A stretch of DNA of 64,000 nt from Halalkalicoccus jeotgali B3 (GTDB lineage: Archaea; Halobacteriota; Halobacteria; Halobacteriales; Halalkalicoccaceae), in contig NC_014297.1 of NCBI RefSeq assembly GCF_000196895.1, positions 2,680,468 through 2,744,467 on the forward strand, in the 5' to 3' direction. Below the pieces are notes generated by a model, which had not been told where the DNA came from, made no database searches, and worked only from the letters and a program-made list of their open reading frames with translations. Of this stretch, positions 1 through 8,490 are shown piece after piece. The stretch's first letter is position 1; every line of letters begins with the position of its first letter. Made by a program: the position numbers and the translations under genes.

Positions 1-520
1 TGATCAGGAGAACCGGATCGCGGGCACGAAACGGTTCGCCGTCTTCACCGCCGGTCGGCGGCGCCTCCCCGGCCCGCGCGAGCGCGAACAGGTAGGCCAC
101 GAGCGCGAGCACCAGCGCCGCGGCTTCCAACCGCCCGAGATGCAGATCCACGAGAACGAGCGCCGCGAGCGCGCTCGCGCCGAACAGGACGAGCCCGTCG
201 CGGCGGGCGAGCGATCGGGGGACCACGATGGCACCGAACAGCGCGACGAACCCGAGGATCAACGCGAGGTTGAACACGTTCGAGCCGACGACGTTTCCGA
301 CCGCGATGTCCCCGGTGCCCGTGAGGGCGGCCCCGACGCTCACGGCGACCTCCGGCAGCGAGGTGCCGACCGCGACGACGGTCAGCCCGATGGCCACCTC
401 CGAGAGGCCCAGCCGGCGCGCGAGTCGCACGGCGCTCCCGACGAACAGGCGTGCGCCCAGCCAGAGGCCGACCACCGACCCGGCGAGCAGCGCGATCGAA
501 ACGACGAGATCGGAGACCAC
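1..520 (-). CDS. Sodium/calcium exchanger family protein (CaCA), partial
   Basis: N-terminal part of a membrane antiporter that exchanges Ca2+ for Na+ or H+; the rest lies beyond the left edge. Read from a GTG at 520 it gives a hydrophobic segment (LVVSIALLAGSVVGLWLGA) and then the alpha-repeat signature of the family, GLTVVAVGTSLPEVAVS followed by GDIAVGNVVGSNVFNLALIL. The acidic Glu in TSLPE and the GN..GSN motif are the ion-binding residues of CaCA exchangers. The GTG lies 4 nt past the PGK stop codon, so the gene is probably co-transcribed with gap and pgk. The GTG start is chosen because no ATG fits ahead of the first membrane segment. Confidence 0.88.
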   Translation of the reverse strand, partial: MVSDLVVSIALLAGSVVGLWLGARLFVGSAVRLARRLGLSEVAIGLTVVAVGTSLPEVAVSVGAALTGTGDIAVGNVVGSNVFNLALILGFVALFGAIVVPRSLARRDGLVLFGASALAALVLVDLHLGRLEAAALVLALVAYLFALARAGEAPPTGGEDGEPFRARDPVLLI

Positions 521-524
521 TCGC

Positions 525-1724
525 TTATCGTTTCAGGGCTTCGATCGCGACCAAGGATTCGCCCGTCAGCGCCCGGACATACGCTCCGCCCGCGATCGAG
601 ACGTGCGAGAAGTCGTCCTCGTCCATTCCATAGAGTTCGATCGCCCGCGAGGTATCGCCCCCGCCCACGACCGAGAAGCAGTCGGTCCGGGCGATGGCCT
701 CCAGCACGCCGACCGTCCCGTCGGCGAAGCGTTCGTCCTCGAAGACGCCGAGCGCCCCCTTGACGAAGACGGCCTCGCTGTCGGCGACGACCGACTCGTA
801 CTCTTCGACCGTCCCCGATCCGACGTCGAGGAAGGAGGTCTCCTTCTCGACGCCCTCGACGGCTATCTCCGCCCGGTCGCCCGCCTCGTCCTCGTAGGCG
901 AGATCCACGGGCAGGCGGATCCGATCCCCGTAGGAATCGAGCAACTCCCGGATGGTCTCTTCCTGTTCTGCCCACTGCTCGTCGAAGAAGTCGGTGCCCT
1001 CGACGTCGTAACCCACGTCGTAGCCCGCCGCCCTGAGGAAGAGTTCGCCGACGATCCCGCCCATGAGGAACGTATCGACCGTGTCCTCGACGCGCTCCAT
1101 CACGCCGATGAGGTCGTCGGCCTTCGTCCCGCCCAGCACCATCGCGACGCGGCCGTCGAACTCCCGCTGTTGAATCGCGGAGTTGGCCTCGTACTCGGTC
1201 TCCATGACGCGACCCGCGTAGGCGTCCATCACCCGCGGAAACCCGACGATCGAGGCGTGTCCCCGATGAGCGGTCGAGTAGGCGTCGTTGACGTAGGCGT
1301 CGAACTCCCCTGAGAGGGTCTCGACGAGCGCGCTTTCGGCGTGTGCTTCGGGCGTGCGGTCGGCGAGCTCCTCGTCGACCATCCGGACGTTTTCGAGCAG
1401 GAGGACCTCGCCGCCCCCGAGCCCGTCGATCGCCTCCAGAGAGGCTTCGCCGTAGGTGTCCGGGACGTATCGGACCTCGCGATCGAGGTGCTCCGAGAGG
1501 ATCTCGGCGTGTTGTTCGAGTGATACGAAGGTGTCCCGGCCGGGGCGACCCTGATGGGCGAGGACGGCGACCGCGTGGCCCGCGTCGGCGAGCTCCCGAA
1601 GCGTTTCGGCGTGGCGCGCAAAGCGGCGGTTGTTCCGGACCTCGCCGTCTTCGACCGGGGAGTTGGCGTCGATCCGAACGAGCAGCCGCTGGCTATCGGG
1701 GAGATCGTCGAGCGTCTTGAACAT
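525..1724 (-). CDS. pgk: Phosphoglycerate kinase
   Basis: Reversibly transfers phosphate between 1,3-bisphosphoglycerate and ADP in glycolysis and gluconeogenesis; cytosolic. 399 aa from the ATG at 1724 (MFKTLDDLPDSQRL), typical for archaeal PGK. Visible family motifs are RIDANSP near the N terminus (substrate-binding R and D), VNDAYSTAHRGHAS, the VLGGTKADD segment and the C-terminal nucleotide-binding VVGGGDTSRAIE. An in-frame extension upstream was rejected because it runs into the end of the GAPDH gene and reads as shadow sequence. The gene lies 38 nt downstream of the type I GAPDH stop, matching the gap-pgk operon of other haloarchaea. Confidence 0.97.
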   Translation of the reverse strand: MFKTLDDLPDSQRLLVRIDANSPVEDGEVRNNRRFARHAETLRELADAGHAVAVLAHQGRPGRDTFVSLEQHAEILSEHLDREVRYVPDTYGEASLEAIDGLGGGEVLLLENVRMVDEELADRTPEAHAESALVETLSGEFDAYVNDAYSTAHRGHASIVGFPRVMDAYAGRVMETEYEANSAIQQREFDGRVAMVLGGTKADDLIGVMERVEDTVDTFLMGGIVGELFLRAAGYDVGYDVEGTDFFDEQWAEQEETIRELLDSYGDRIRLPVDLAYEDEAGDRAEIAVEGVEKETSFLDVGSGTVEEYESVVADSEAVFVKGALGVFEDERFADGTVGVLEAIARTDCFSVVGGGDTSRAIELYGMDEDDFSHVSIAGGAYVRALTGESLVAIEALKR

Positions 1725-1762
1725 GGCTCGTGGGTGGTCGAGCGCGATAATAAAGGTCGGTC

Positions 1763-2812
1763 CTACGCCGTCGCTTCGGCGGGCGTCTCCTCGTCCTGCG
1801 CGACGACGTACTGTGCGAGGTCGAGCATCCGGTTGGCGAAGCCGTACTCGTTGTCGTACCACGTCAGCACCTTGACCTGCCCGCCCTCAACCGCGATGGT
1901 CGAATCGAGGTCGACGTAGGACGAAAAGGGGAGCCCGACGATGTCCCGCGAGACGATCTCGTCGTCGGTGTAGCCGAGCACGCCGGCCAGATCGCCGTCC
2001 GCGGCCTCACGGAGCGCCTCGTTTACTTCCTCGGCCCCAACGTCGGCCGCGAGGTCGACGACGAGGTCGGTGATCGAGCCCGTCGGAACGGGCACGCGCA
2101 TGGCCATCCCGTCGAGTTTGCCTTCGAGGTTCGGCAGGACCTCCGTGGTCGACTGGGCCGCGCCCGTCGAGGTTGGGATGATGTTCTCGGCGGCGGCCCG
2201 GCCCCGGCGCGTCTTGCCCGAGGGCCCGTCGACGAGGTTCTGGGTGCCCGTGTAGGCGTGGACGGTGGTGAGCAGCCCCGACTCGATGCCGAACTCCTCG
2301 TCGAGTACTTTCGCCACCGGCGCGACGCTGTTGGTGGTACAGGAGGCGTTCGAGACGACATCGTCGCCGTCGTATTCGTCGTGGTTGACGCCGTAAACGA
2401 TCGTTTTGACCGGCGTCTCGCCTTTCGGCGGCGCGCTGATGATGACCTTCTCGGCGCCGGCCTCGAGGTGCTGGGCGGCGTCCTCCCGGGTTCGGAAGAT
2501 GCCCGTCGCCTCGAAGGCGACGTCGACGTCCAGTTCGTCCCACGGGAGCTGGGTCGGGTCCTTCTCGCTGAACGTCGGGACCTCGGTGCCCTCGTAGACG
2601 AGCGAGTCGCCCTCCAGTTCGAGCCCGTCGAGGCGACCCTGGACGGTGTCGTACTTCGCGAGGTAGTGCATGTCCTCGACGTCCATGATGTCGTTGATCC
2701 CCACCAGCTCCACCTTGGAGGAGGTCATCGCGGCCCGGAAGACGTTCCGCCCGATCCGCCCGAACCCGTTCAGTCCCACCCGCACCGGTTCGTTTTCGAA
2801 GTTATTACTCAT
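1763..2812 (-). CDS. gap: Type I glyceraldehyde-3-phosphate dehydrogenase
   Basis: Phosphorylating oxidation of glyceraldehyde 3-phosphate to 1,3-bisphosphoglycerate with NAD(P). 349 aa starting at MSNNFENEPVRVGLNGFGRIGRN; the Rossmann motif GLNGFGRIGRN, the catalytic cysteine in SNASCTTNSVAP and the C-terminal WYDNEYGFANRM are those of the bacterial-type (class I) enzyme. In haloarchaea with two GAPDHs, the class I enzyme is the one known to serve glucose breakdown (Haloferax GapI). It leads the operon with pgk and diverges from the class II gene at 3036. ATG at 2812 was preferred over an upstream in-frame start because only it leaves room for the promoter and matches family N termini. Confidence 0.96.
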   Translation of the reverse strand: MSNNFENEPVRVGLNGFGRIGRNVFRAAMTSSKVELVGINDIMDVEDMHYLAKYDTVQGRLDGLELEGDSLVYEGTEVPTFSEKDPTQLPWDELDVDVAFEATGIFRTREDAAQHLEAGAEKVIISAPPKGETPVKTIVYGVNHDEYDGDDVVSNASCTTNSVAPVAKVLDEEFGIESGLLTTVHAYTGTQNLVDGPSGKTRRGRAAAENIIPTSTGAAQSTTEVLPNLEGKLDGMAMRVPVPTGSITDLVVDLAADVGAEEVNEALREAADGDLAGVLGYTDDEIVSRDIVGLPFSSYVDLDSTIAVEGGQVKVLTWYDNEYGFANRMLDLAQYVVAQDEETPAEATA

Positions 2813-3035
2813 ATTCGAGTTATTGTTCGCGGTTACTAAGTATCTTGCGCCGATTCGGGATAGGCGATGCATAACCGGCGTTCCAGTGGCTCTGCTCGCC
2901 TCATACGACGGTAGGGGCCGAACGGTCTTAGTCACTCCCCAAGGCACTGTTCGCGGCGAGTTACTCGGCACCGAGTTAATTACTTAACTATTAACTCGTA
3001 AATATTATTCCCCCCGACGGCCCACAGGGACGTGT
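2813..3035. promoter_or_regulatory. Divergent gap/gapII promoter region with TrmB-like site
   Basis: The intergenic region separates the two GAPDH genes. At 2962-2977 the sequence reads TACT, seven bases (CGGCACC), GAGTT, one base off the TACT-N7/8-GAGTA operator described for the haloarchaeal sugar-metabolism regulator TrmB; it sits in a near-perfect inverted repeat (TTACTCGG / CCGAGTTA). A TATA-like AAATATT lies about 30 nt before the type II GAPDH start, so that transcript should be nearly leaderless. On the other strand a GATACTTAG element lies about 30 nt before the type I start. Assigning TrmB is inference from motif and gene content. Confidence 0.5.
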
Positions 3036-4088
3036 ATGCTCAAAGTCGGCATCAACGGCTACGGTACTATCGGCAAGCGCGTCGCGGACGCGGTCGCCGC
3101 CCAGCCCGATATGGACGTCTGTGGCGTCTCGAAAGCCAGTCCCGATTTCGGTGCCGACGGTGCGGTACGGCGGGGGTACGCGCTCTATTCCGCCCGGGAG
3201 GACCGTCTGAGTGCGTTTCGGGACGCGGGCTACGATGTCGCGGGAACCAGCGAGGACCTGATCGAGGAGAGCGACGTCGTCGTCGACGCCACCCCCGGTG
3301 GAATCGGTGCGGAGAACCGCCCACGCTACGAGGCCGCCGGGACGCCCGCGATCTTCCAAGGCAAGGAAGCAGACGACCTGGTCGAAACCAGCTTCAACGC
3401 GCGAGCGAACTTCGAGGCCGCCGAGGGAGCGGAGTACGTCCGCGTCGTCTCGTGTAACACGACCGGAATCTCGCGGCTGGTCGCGCCCTTGGAGGAGGCC
3501 TACGGCGTCGAGAAGGTCCGCGCGACGCTCGTCCGGCGCGGCGGCGATCCCGACCAGACCGGCCGGGGGCCAATCAACGACATCCTTCCGGACCCGATCA
3601 CGGTCCCCTCCCACCACGGTCCGGACGTCAACACCATCTTTCCCGACCTCTCGATCGACACGATGGGGCTGACGGTGCCGACGACGCTGATGCACATGCA
3701 CAGTCTGAACATCGAACTCGAGAGCGAGCCGACCTCCGCCGAGGTCCGCGAGCTACTGGCCGAAGAATCGCGCATCTTCGTCGTCGAGGACGACCTAGCG
3801 ATCGACGGGACGGGCAAACTCCGGGAACTGGCGCGCGACCGGGGTCGGCCGCGCGGGGACCTCTGGGAGAACTGCGTCTGGGGCGAATCGATCAACGTCC
3901 AGGACTCCGAGCTCTACCTGTTCCAGGCGATCCACCAGGAGAGCGACGTGATCCCCGAGAACGTCGACGCGATCCGCGCGATGACGGGACTGGCGGACGG
4001 AGACGAGAGCATGCAGACGACCGATGAGGCCCTCGGAATCGGACTGCCCGACCCCCGGCGGGCGGCAGTAACCTCGCCGGCACCCTGA
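3036..4088 (+). CDS. gapII: Type II (archaeal) glyceraldehyde-3-phosphate dehydrogenase
   Basis: Archaeal-type GAPDH, 350 aa, catalysing the same reaction as the class I enzyme but unrelated in detail; in Haloferax the type II enzyme works in gluconeogenesis. Seen: N-terminal Rossmann motif [27 protein letters not shown] (the phosphate/NADP region of archaeal GAPDH), catalytic Cys in [28 protein letters not shown], and [11 protein letters not shown]. Start ATG at 3036 lies about 30 nt after a TATA-like element. It is transcribed away from gap-pgk, an arrangement suited to opposite control of the two GAPDHs by one operator. Confidence 0.95.
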   Translation: MLKVGINGYGTIGKRVADAVAAQPDMDVCGVSKASPDFGADGAVRRGYALYSAREDRLSAFRDAGYDVAGTSEDLIEESDVVVDATPGGIGAENRPRYEAAGTPAIFQGKEADDLVETSFNARANFEAAEGAEYVRVVSCNTTGISRLVAPLEEAYGVEKVRATLVRRGGDPDQTGRGPINDILPDPITVPSHHGPDVNTIFPDLSIDTMGLTVPTTLMHMHSLNIELESEPTSAEVRELLAEESRIFVVEDDLAIDGTGKLRELARDRGRPRGDLWENCVWGESINVQDSELYLFQAIHQESDVIPENVDAIRAMTGLADGDESMQTTDEALGIGLPDPRRAAVTSPAP

Positions 4089-4129
4089 GACCCGCAAAAC
4101 CTTTTGTCACACAGGGACCTACCCGGAGT

Positions 4130-4507
4130 ATGAGACGCGACGACCGCAACGACCCCTTCGACGATATTTTCCGTGAACTCGAGCGGATGATGAACGACGT
4201 GATGGGCGGCGGCGTCGAGATCAACGACGCGGGGTTCGGCAGCGACACGCACGTCGATATCTACGAAACCGACGAGGAGATCCGCGTGATCGCGGACCTC
4301 CCGGGCGTCGAGAAGGGGGACATCGGGCTGACGTGCGACGGGAAGTCCCTGACCATCAGCGCCGCGAACGACCACCGGGAGTACGACGAGCGGATCGCGC
4401 TGCCCGGTCAAGTCGACGAACACTCCGCGCGGGCGACCTACAACAACGGCGTCCTCGAGGTCATGCTCTCGCGCGCGGACGGATCGGCCGCGATCGACGT
4501 CGACTGA
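4130..4507 (+). CDS. Hsp20/alpha-crystallin family small heat-shock protein
   Basis: ATP-independent holdase chaperone that forms oligomers and binds unfolding proteins. 125 aa: a short N-terminal arm (to about residue 35), an alpha-crystallin domain (about 37-117) with VDIYETDEEIRVIADLPGV, and the diagnostic NGVLEVML near residue 105. The usual C-terminal IxI tail is not obvious; the protein ends in AAIDVD. It is short for the family. The gene stands alone, 41 nt after gapII, with its own AT-rich upstream bases (AACCTTTTGTCACAC). Confidence 0.93.
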   Translation: MRRDDRNDPFDDIFRELERMMNDVMGGGVEINDAGFGSDTHVDIYETDEEIRVIADLPGVEKGDIGLTCDGKSLTISAANDHREYDERIALPGQVDEHSARATYNNGVLEVMLSRADGSAAIDVD

Positions 4508-4549
4508 CCCGAGAAAACGGTTAACTCGCCACGAACCCAACGCGCGGTC

Positions 4550-4996
4550 ATGGGCGATCCCGAGCGACCGGAGTACCACGGCGTGTTGATCTACGACGGC
4601 GAGTGTCCGTTCTGTTCTGCGGCCGCCTCGGCGCTGCGACGGATCCGGCGGGTCGGGGCGATCCCCTGGTACGACGACCCCGCCCAAGACTTTCTCGCCG
4701 CGCAGTTCGAGACGGTACCGTTCGCGCTGGTGTTCGTCGATATCGAGGAGGGGCAGGTCTACGCCGGTCACGCGGCCGCGAGCGAACTCTGTGAACGGGC
4801 CGGCCTTCCGGTGCTCGTCGGGGACATCGTCGGCGAGAACTACGAGTCGATCGCCGACGCCATCGGAACGGCCGTCGGACAGGAGCGCGATCCGGACCCC
4901 TATCACGACACCTACCCTCTCACAGAGGCAGCAAAGGGCCACTATCCTGCGCTTTCGGCGGACGCCGGGAGCATGCCACTCGTCGCTTCCCGGTGA
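4550..4996 (+). CDS. DUF393 (DCC) family thiol-disulfide oxidoreductase-like protein
   Basis: 148 aa with the DUF393 signature YDGECPFCS at residues 15-23, placing a CxxC pair (C19, C22) at the start of a thioredoxin-like fold. Members are predicted thiol-disulfide oxidoreductases and few have been tested. Unlike membrane-fused relatives this copy is soluble. The C-terminal third (about residues 110-148) is not typical of the family. No operon partner: it starts 42 nt after the Hsp20 gene. Family assignment is good, biochemical role unknown. Confidence 0.8.
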   Translation: MGDPERPEYHGVLIYDGECPFCSAAASALRRIRRVGAIPWYDDPAQDFLAAQFETVPFALVFVDIEEGQVYAGHAAASELCERAGLPVLVGDIVGENYESIADAIGTAVGQERDPDPYHDTYPLTEAAKGHYPALSADAGSMPLVASR

Positions 4997-5060
4997 GTCG
5001 CTTTACGAAATCTCAATCAGATTTGTCCAGAGAGAAACCTGCAATAGGTAATACGGAACC

Positions 5061-5104
5061 AACGGTTAAGTAGACGAAAACCCTGTATCCGACCGGAGGA
5101 AATC
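5061..5104 (+). promoter_or_regulatory. dpsL promoter and strong Shine-Dalgarno
   Basis: A TATA-like GGTTAAGTAG lies about 40 nt before the dpsL start, and a near-perfect Shine-Dalgarno GGAGGA (5095-5100) sits 4 nt upstream of ATG 5105. This leadered, SD-driven arrangement is unusual in the window, where most genes look leaderless, and fits a highly translated storage protein. Confidence 0.5.
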
Positions 5105-5728
5105 ATGAGTGAGAAAGAACACGGAAGCGGCAGCGTTCAGCCGGGCGACACCAGCCAACGCGTCGGGATGGAGGTCATTCGGGAGCGTGGCGGTGACCCC
5201 GAGGAGATCCGCGAGAAACTGATCGACGCGATCGGCGCGGAGTTCTCGACGTACTACTACTACACGAACCTCCGTACGCATCTGGCGGGCAACGAGGACT
5301 ACAAGGAGATCACCGAGGACGCGCGACTGGAGGACCGCGCGCATTTCGAGCTCGTGATGCCGCGGGTCTACGAACTCGACGGCAAGATCCCCGAGGATAT
5401 CACTGACTTCATGGACCGTGCGAGCTGCCCGCACGCCGAACTCCCGGCGGATCCGAGCGCGGAGAACATCCTCGAGACGCTGCTCGAGGCCGAGCGCTGT
5501 GCGATCCGCACCTGGAGTGAGGTCTGTGACATGACCCAAGGATGTGACCCACGGACCTACGACATGGCCCAACGCATCCTCCAAGAGGAGATGGACCACG
5601 AGGCGTGGTTCATCGAGCTACTTAGCATGGAGCGCGACGGCGAGGTCAACCCGGCGGGCCACTTCGTCCGCGGCGAGCCCGGCGAGGCGCCCCTCTCGAC
5701 GAACAACCGCTTCAACGACAGCGCCTGA
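5105..5728 (+). CDS. dpsL: Dps-like ferritin (DpsL/thioferritin type)
   Basis: Four-helix-bundle ferritin-like protein expected to oxidise Fe(II) with H2O2, store iron and protect DNA. 207 aa. Di-iron ligands can be placed at E46 (GAEFSTYYYY), E76 and H80 (LEDRAHFE), E130 (LEAERCA), E161/E162 and H165 (QEEMDHEAW). Two cysteines, C108 (ASCPHAELP) and C132 (ERCAIR), match the cysteine pair of archaeal DpsL thioferritins rather than classical Dps. The C-terminal NPAGHFVRGEPGEAPLST segment is a conserved haloarchaeal tail. Followed by a T-rich stretch (5745-5762) that may terminate transcription. Confidence 0.88.
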   Translation: MSEKEHGSGSVQPGDTSQRVGMEVIRERGGDPEEIREKLIDAIGAEFSTYYYYTNLRTHLAGNEDYKEITEDARLEDRAHFELVMPRVYELDGKIPEDITDFMDRASCPHAELPADPSAENILETLLEAERCAIRTWSEVCDMTQGCDPRTYDMAQRILQEEMDHEAWFIELLSMERDGEVNPAGHFVRGEPGEAPLSTNNRFNDSA

Positions 5729-5816
5729 GAACGGTTTCGCTCCCCGGTTTTCCGTTTTTCCGTACCCTAGCCGAGTGCTTCGAGTGCTCTGTGGACCCGC
5801 TGTGGTCGCGGTTCAG

Positions 5817-6665
5817 TCACTCTTGTGCGCGCGCGCGGATCAGCGCCGCGAGCCGGTCGTCGAAGTCCGGTTCGTACTTTGTGGCGTCGTCGACGGTCGG
5901 ACGGGCGTTCGTCTCGGAGACGACGGCCCTGTCCCCGGAGACGAGTAGATCGACACCGAGAAACGGGATCCCGAGGGTTCGGGCGACCCGCTCGGCGAGG
6001 TCACGCAGGTCCTCGGGCAGAGTGACACCCGTTGCACGTGCGCCCGCGTGAACGTTGTGTTTCCAGCCCGTTCCCTCGCGTTCGACCGCGCCGACGTACT
6101 CCCCTTCGAGGACCATCGCGCGGTAGTCCCGCGCGTCGGGGAGGAACTCCTGGACGAGAAAGGATTTGTCACCGGTCGCGGGGAAGTCGTGGACGAGCCC
6201 GAGGTAATCACAGATCCCGAGGAAGGTGTCGAGGTCGCCCGCGAGCGTGATCCCGGTCCCGCGGGTGGTGGAGTTGGGCTTGACGACCACGGGCGGGTCG
6301 AAGCGCTCGAAGACGGTTCGGAGCTCCCGGCGGGAGACGGGGTTCGACACCACGACGGTCTCGGGAACCGGAATCCCGGCGCGTATGAGTCGTGCGAGGA
6401 CTTCGCCCTTGTTTCGCGAGGTGAGGACCGCCTCGCGGTCGTTGACCCACGGCACGTCGAGGAGGGCGTCGACGACGCCGCCCTCCATGAGCCGCGAGGG
6501 GTAGACGAGACCGACGTCGAACTCCCCGGGTTCCCACGGCGGCTCCGAGAGAGCGAGAGTACGTCCCTCGGTTCGGAAGTGGCGGACCTCGATCCCCCGG
6601 TCGGGCAGCGTCGCCCCGAGGCGCTCGAACGTCTCGGCGCGGGTGGTGACCGCGAGTCGCACCAT
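5817..6665 (-). CDS. RimK-like ATP-grasp ligase
   Basis: 282 aa ATP-grasp enzyme; such enzymes make amide bonds through an acyl-phosphate. Seen: VVVKPNSTTRGTGI (ATP-binding lysine and glycine-rich loop, about residues 131-144), FLVQEFLPDARDYR, and the Mg/ATP-binding C-terminal FLGVDLLVSGDRAVVSETNA with the conserved E and N. The N-terminal pre-ATP-grasp fold starts MVRLAVTT. The substrate cannot be read from sequence; RimK relatives include glutamate and LysW-type ligases. Start at 6665 chosen because upstream in-frame sequence overlaps the divergent gene at 6768. Confidence 0.82.
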   Translation of the reverse strand: MVRLAVTTRAETFERLGATLPDRGIEVRHFRTEGRTLALSEPPWEPGEFDVGLVYPSRLMEGGVVDALLDVPWVNDREAVLTSRNKGEVLARLIRAGIPVPETVVVSNPVSRRELRTVFERFDPPVVVKPNSTTRGTGITLAGDLDTFLGICDYLGLVHDFPATGDKSFLVQEFLPDARDYRAMVLEGEYVGAVEREGTGWKHNVHAGARATGVTLPEDLRDLAERVARTLGIPFLGVDLLVSGDRAVVSETNARPTVDDATKYEPDFDDRLAALIRARAQE

Positions 6666-6767
6666 ACCCGTCGCTGGGGGTGGACACCGAAAGACCCCTC
6701 GGATGGTTGCCGACGAGGGGTGGCCCGCGACAGAGCCATATACTCCCGTCGGATACGAGAGGACACG

Positions 6768-7373
6768 ATGATGGCGACGACTCACGCGCTGGTCGGGATG
6801 GCGCTGGCCCTGCCGGTGGCCTACGCGGTGCCGGAGTTCGCGCCGGTCGCCCTCGGGGCGGGGCTGATCGGCGGGCTGGCACCCGATCTGGATCTGTACG
6901 CCGGGCATCGAAAGACGCTGCACTTCCCGGTGTACTACCCGACCGCCGCCGGGATCGCACTCGGCTGGATGGTCGTCTCACCAAGTTTCCTTTCTGTGAC
7001 ACTTGCGACCGCCCTACTGGGGGCGAGCGTTCACTCGGTCATGGACGCCTTCGGCGGGGGACTGGAGATGCGCCCGTGGCGACAGACGGCCGATAGAGCC
7101 GTCTACGACCACTACCGCGAGCGATGGATCGCCCCGAAACGGGGGGTTCGCTACGACGGCGCACCCGAGGACCTCCTGCTGGCGGTCGTGGCGGCGACAC
7201 CGACGGTGGTCCTCCTCGATGGAGTCCCGTCAGAACTGGCCGTCGCTCTCGTCGTGGTCTCGGGGGGCTACGCGCTCGTCAGAAAACGGCTGGTGTGGCT
7301 CGCGATGTGGGTCGTGCCTCGATTGCCGGCGGCGATCCGGACGCAGTTACCGAACAGATACTACGAGAGATGA
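6768..7373 (+). CDS. Membrane-bound metal-dependent hydrolase (YdjM/DUF457 family)
   Basis: 201 aa multi-pass membrane protein beginning MMATTHALVGMALALP, the hallmark start of YdjM-like proteins. Conserved acidic and His residues occur at GGLAPDLDL, HRKTLHFPV and ASVHSVMDAFGGG and could bind a metal; the family is predicted to hydrolyse phosphoesters at the membrane but is hardly studied. Two adjacent ATGs (6768, 6771) are equally good. Divergent from the ATP-grasp gene with about 100 bp between; a TATA-like CATATACTC lies about 30 nt upstream. Confidence 0.8.
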   Translation: MMATTHALVGMALALPVAYAVPEFAPVALGAGLIGGLAPDLDLYAGHRKTLHFPVYYPTAAGIALGWMVVSPSFLSVTLATALLGASVHSVMDAFGGGLEMRPWRQTADRAVYDHYRERWIAPKRGVRYDGAPEDLLLAVVAATPTVVLLDGVPSELAVALVVVSGGYALVRKRLVWLAMWVVPRLPAAIRTQLPNRYYER

Positions 7374-7389
7374 GGTCGAACGGCCGAAA

Positions 7390-7920
7390 TCAGACGACGA
7401 GCAGTTCTTCGCCGCGCTCGACGCGAACGGTACACGGCGGCGAAACCTTGTTGTACGCACGCCGGAGGGCCTCCTTTGCGGCGGGAGCGTCCTCGACCTC
7501 ACACCAGATGGTGAAGACGCGATCGTTCTTCTCGATCCGGGCGGCCGTCCCGACGACCTTCCCGAAGGCCTGGCGCATCCCGTCCGAAACACGGTCGGCC
7601 CCGGCACCGGTCGCCTGTTTGTTCTCGCGGATGACGTGGTGGGGGAACTTCCGCAACAGTGCGGCGTAGTTGAACTCGCCCAGTTCCTTGATGAGGTGGC
7701 GGTTCATCGCCAGCCGGGAGGCCTCCAGCGCGCCGTTTCGGATCTGGCACTCCTCGTCGAGGTAGAGGCTGATCTGGACGGGCCAGTCCTCGGGGTCGCG
7801 GTCCCGATCACCCATCCGGTGCTGTGCGATCTTCGAGCCGGGGATCCCCGTGATGTACTCACGGCGCGTATAGGGCTGCTTGGAGATCTCCCGGTACATC
7901 GAGGCAGGTTTGTCTACCAT
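7390..7920 (-). CDS. rpl10e: 50S ribosomal protein L10e (uL16)
   Basis: Large-subunit ribosomal protein of the uL16/L10e family, which lies near the A site and P site tRNAs. 176 aa, the usual haloarchaeal length. Recognisable segments: [74 protein letters not shown]. Acidic adaptations (extra D/E) are typical of halophilic ribosomal proteins. It converges on the gene ending at 7373 with only 16 nt between. Confidence 0.97.
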   Translation of the reverse strand: MVDKPASMYREISKQPYTRREYITGIPGSKIAQHRMGDRDRDPEDWPVQISLYLDEECQIRNGALEASRLAMNRHLIKELGEFNYAALLRKFPHHVIRENKQATGAGADRVSDGMRQAFGKVVGTAARIEKNDRVFTIWCEVEDAPAAKEALRRAYNKVSPPCTVRVERGEELLVV

Positions 7921-8031
7921 GGATACTCTTGTCGGTTCTCAGGCCGAGGCGACACATAATCCCTTCGAAGCGGCCCGGTCGGGACGGGTTAGCCCACCCC
8001 GACCCCGCAGATTGCCGGTCGCCCGTGTGGC

Positions 8032-8490
8032 TCAGGGGATCCGAGGGGCGCGACTCGCGGGCGAGCGCAGTCCGAGGAGGACCCAGGCGATCCAAACGGC
8101 CCCACACCCCGCGAAGGCGCCAGCGACGTTCGCGGCGATATCGATCGTCGAGAAGGTCCGGTAGGGAACGGCGGCGTGGAGCAGCTCGGTTGACACCCCA
8201 TAGCCGGCGACCCCACAGAAGGCCGAAACGAACGGACGGGGCCGATTGCCGGACTGCAGCGCCACACAGAGGAGGACCGCGAGCGCGCCGTAGCCGAAAA
8301 AGTGCAACCACGCATCAGTCCCGACGGGACCGGTCGGCACCGGCAGGCCGGTCAGGACCGCGAGTGCTCCGTTGGGGACGCTCGCACCGAGAAACAGGAG
8401 CCCCGCACCGCCCGCAACGGCCGTCCAGCGCGCGACGGGATTGACCACGAACCGCCCGACTCGCTTCGCTATCGACTGTTCGCCGTTCAT
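8032..8490 (-). CDS. VanZ family membrane protein
   Basis: 152 aa with four predicted membrane helices (about residues 22-47, 62-80, 86-104, 117-142). The family hallmark is the fourth-helix region ELLHAAVPYRTFSTIDIAAN followed by VAGAFAG. VanZ proteins give low-level teicoplanin resistance in some bacteria, but archaea lack peptidoglycan and the haloarchaeal role is unknown. It is monocistronic and diverges from the S-layer gene across 370 bp. Confidence 0.82.
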   Translation of the reverse strand: MNGEQSIAKRVGRFVVNPVARWTAVAGGAGLLFLGASVPNGALAVLTGLPVPTGPVGTDAWLHFFGYGALAVLLCVALQSGNRPRPFVSAFCGVAGYGVSTELLHAAVPYRTFSTIDIAANVAGAFAGCGAVWIAWVLLGLRSPASRAPRIP

